Origin: an uncultured Collinsella sp.
GTDB lineage: Bacteria > Actinomycetota > Coriobacteriia > Coriobacteriales > Coriobacteriaceae
DNA length: 6,890 bases
Direction of reading: 5' to 3'
NCBI GenBank assembly: GCA_958428675.1
Contig: CAUAGV010000090.1
Span: 1-6,890, forward strand
This document shows positions 5,831 to 6,890 of this stretch, one piece after another. Both the position numbers and the translations under genes were made by a program. The notes under the pieces were generated by a model. The model was not told the origin of the DNA, made no database searches, and saw only the letters and a program-made list of their open reading frames with translations. Each line of letters starts with the position of its first letter. Position 1 is the stretch's first letter.

Positions 5831-6367
5831 TTAAGCGATGACAGCGACCTGGTTAAAGTCGAGCTCGACCGGCGTCTCGCGGCCAAAGATCATCAGCGTG
5901 ACCTTGAGCTTGCCAGCCTCGGTGTTAACCTCGGAGACCTTGCCATCAAAGTCGGTAAGCGGGCCATCGGTGACGCGGACGGACGTGCCGACCTGAATAT
6001 CAACCGAGGTGCGCTTGGGCGAATCGCCCTTACCGGGACGACGAGTCATCTTGTTGTACTCGTCGCGGGAAAGCGGAGCGGGCTTACCGTTGCCGCCTAG
6101 GAAACCGGTGACGCCAGGTGTGTTACGAACGCACGTCCAAGCATCGTCATCCATCTCCATGCGGACCAAGACATAACCCGGGAAGATCTTGGAATCCTTG
6201 GTCTCGCGCTTGCCACCCTCTTTGATCTCGGTGACGCGCTCCATAGGAATCTCGATATCAAAGATACGGTCCTGCATGCCCATGGTCTCGATACGATGCT
6301 CGAGATCGGACTTTACGCGGTTCTCGTATCCGGAGTAAGTGTGAACGACGTACCAACGCTTAGACAT
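5831..6367 (-). CDS. nusG: Transcription termination/antitermination factor NusG
   Basis: NusG binds RNA polymerase through its NGN domain and links it to Rho or to ribosomal protein S10 through its KOW domain. The 178-residue protein has the NGN domain at about 4-105 (RWYVVHTYSGYENRV, then IFPGYVLVRMEMDDDAW and NTPGVTGFLG) and a KOW domain at about 127-160 (VGTSVRVTDGPLTDFDGKVSEV). It has no long N-terminal acidic extension of the kind found in many actinobacteria, so it is compact. The ribosome-binding site GAGGGG (6375-6380) lies within the last codons of secE and the start is 3 bases past the secE stop, so the two are probably translationally coupled. Confidence 0.98.
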   Translation of the reverse strand: MSKRWYVVHTYSGYENRVKSDLEHRIETMGMQDRIFDIEIPMERVTEIKEGGKRETKDSKIFPGYVLVRMEMDDDAWTCVRNTPGVTGFLGGNGKPAPLSRDEYNKMTRRPGKGDSPKRTSVDIQVGTSVRVTDGPLTDFDGKVSEVNTEAGKLKVTLMIFGRETPVELDFNQVAVIA

Positions 6368-6370
6368 GGT

Positions 6371-6709
6371 TTAGCCCCTCAATCCAGAGAACAGAGCAAG
6401 AGCCTCGCCAAAGCCAGCATCGAGCAGAGCGATGACGACGCCGACGACGACCAGAGAAGCGCAGACGACGACCGAGTAGTTCACGAGCTCCTTCTTATCG
6501 GGCCACGTGACACGCTTCATCTCGGACTTGACCGAAGCGAAATACTTCTTGGTGCGGGCGAAGAAACCAGGCTTCTCGTTCTTCTTGGACTTCGCAGCCT
6601 TCTCGTTCTTCTTGGCAACGGCCTTCTTGGCCTCAACCTTGGAGTTGGCGGCAGCGCTGTTGGCAGGTGCCGGCTGCTGAGCCTTCTTCTTGTTCTTCTT
6701 GTTGGCCAT
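6371..6709 (-). CDS. secE: Preprotein translocase subunit SecE
   Basis: SecE clamps the SecY channel of the Sec translocon in the cytoplasmic membrane. The 112-residue product has a single transmembrane segment at about 77-98 (YSVVVCASLVVVGVVIALL), preceded by the conserved amphipathic stretch SEMKRVTWPDKKELVN (62-77), the hallmark of the family. The first 47 residues are a Lys/Ala-rich, low-complexity extension, longer than in minimal SecE proteins of about 60 residues and likely unstructured. The start at 6709 is supported by GGAGGT (6717-6722), 7 bases upstream. It lies between tRNA-Trp and nusG. Confidence 0.97.
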   Translation of the reverse strand: MANKKNKKKAQQPAPANSAAANSKVEAKKAVAKKNEKAAKSKKNEKPGFFARTKKYFASVKSEMKRVTWPDKKELVNYSVVVCASLVVVGVVIALLDAGFGEALALFSGLRG

Positions 6710-6748
6710 TTGGGTTACCTCCGCGCAATGCGCTTATACATGAGTAAA

Positions 6749-6776
6749 CCGTAAGCCCCCAAGTGGGAGCTTACGG
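6749..6776 (-). terminator. Hairpin between tRNA-Trp and secE
   Basis: CCGTAAGC (6749-6756) pairs with GCTTACGG (6769-6776), and CCC with GGG inside, with one unpaired base. On the - strand it lies 10 bases after the tRNA 3' end and is followed by TTTACT. It may be a weak terminator that lets some transcription pass from the tRNA into secE, or a stem guiding tRNA 3' processing. Confidence 0.5.
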
Positions 6777-6785
6777 AATAATGAC

Positions 6786-6861
6786 TGGCACGCCAGGAAG
6801 GACTCGAACCCTCAACACTCGGTTTTGGAGACCGATGCTCTACCAATTGAACTACTGGCGT
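6786..6861 (-). tRNA. tRNA-Trp (anticodon CCA)
   Basis: A complete 76-base cloverleaf on the - strand. The acceptor stem ACGCCAG (6861-6855) pairs with CTGGCGT (6796-6790), followed by discriminator G and an encoded CCA end (6788-6786). The anticodon stem TCGGT/ACCGA encloses the loop CTCCAAA, giving anticodon CCA for UGG (Trp). The T-arm shows GGTTCGAGTCC, and the D-arm the usual AGTTCAATTGGTAGAGC. The discriminator G is the expected tRNA-Trp identity base in bacteria. tRNA-Trp just before secE is a common bacterial arrangement. Confidence 0.98.
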
Positions 6862-6869
6862 ATGTGACT

Positions 6870-6887
6870 AGAGACTAGCGAGTCTCT
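6870..6887. repeat. 7-bp perfect inverted repeat upstream of tRNA-Trp
   Basis: AGAGACT (6870-6876) and AGTCTCT (6881-6887) are exact inverted copies around AGCG. It lies 8 bases beyond the tRNA 5' end at the window edge. On the - strand there is no T-run after it, so it is not an obvious terminator in that direction; a role in 5' processing or in stopping transcription of the gene upstream is possible. Confidence 0.45.
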
Positions 6888-6890
6888 TTG

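Noticed and set aside
4649..6100. 483-residue open frame on the + strand across rplA, rplK and nusG
   Set aside because: It is antisense to three certain genes, is a Leu/Gly/Asp-rich low-complexity translation, runs through intergenic leaders, and has no ribosome-binding site of its own.
6733..6762. Possible secE promoter (TTGGGG, 18 bases, TATAAG on the - strand)
   Set aside because: The -35 match is poor and lies inside the hairpin at 6749-6776, so the signal cannot be separated from chance.
1..6890. CRISPR array, insertion sequence or phage genes
   Set aside because: No regularly spaced repeats, transposase, integrase or phage motifs were seen; the only repeats are the short terminator-like palindromes.

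Overview
The window looks like a chromosomal segment of a high-GC, Gram-positive gut-type bacterium. The best guess is a coriobacterium related to Collinsella. This rests on the coding sequence being GC-rich while intergenic hairpins are A/T-flanked, on the actinobacterial style of the ribosomal proteins, and on the conserved block tRNA-Trp - secE - nusG - rplK - rplA. The taxonomic call is inference from overall look, not from a search.

The two halves face each other. On the + strand, bases 1-4331 carry four items. First is the 3' end of an ABC-transporter ATPase gene, cut by the window edge and followed by two hairpin terminators. Second is a decayed remnant of a small secreted-protein gene: a clear signal peptide broken by a frameshift. 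Third is a short MscS-type mechanosensitive channel gene. Fourth is a two-gene, translationally coupled unit (ATGA overlap): a cytoplasmic ParB-like/BMP-domain fusion followed by a calcineurin-like metallophosphoesterase. This pair is the least understood biology here. One protein joins a ParB/Srx-like module to a nucleoside-binding-type BMP domain but has no export signal, and its partner is a metal-dependent phosphoesterase with an unusual first metal motif.

On the - strand, read right to left, bases 6861-4457 carry tRNA-Trp(CCA), secE, nusG, rplK (L11) and rplA (L1). This is the standard translocation, transcription-elongation and ribosome-stalk block. secE and nusG are 3 bases apart, with the nusG ribosome-binding site inside the end of secE. 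Between rplK and rplA is a leader with three hairpins. The last one has the form of the L1-binding site of 23S rRNA and ends exactly at the rplA Shine-Dalgarno sequence, which fits L1 autoregulation.

The two convergent blocks are separated by a 19-bp perfect inverted repeat and a bidirectional terminator (4330-4421). The perfect repeat shares a GGGACA core and a GGTTTT tail with hairpins behind the ABC ATPase gene and the mscS gene. This points to a dispersed palindromic repeat that the genome uses as a terminator.
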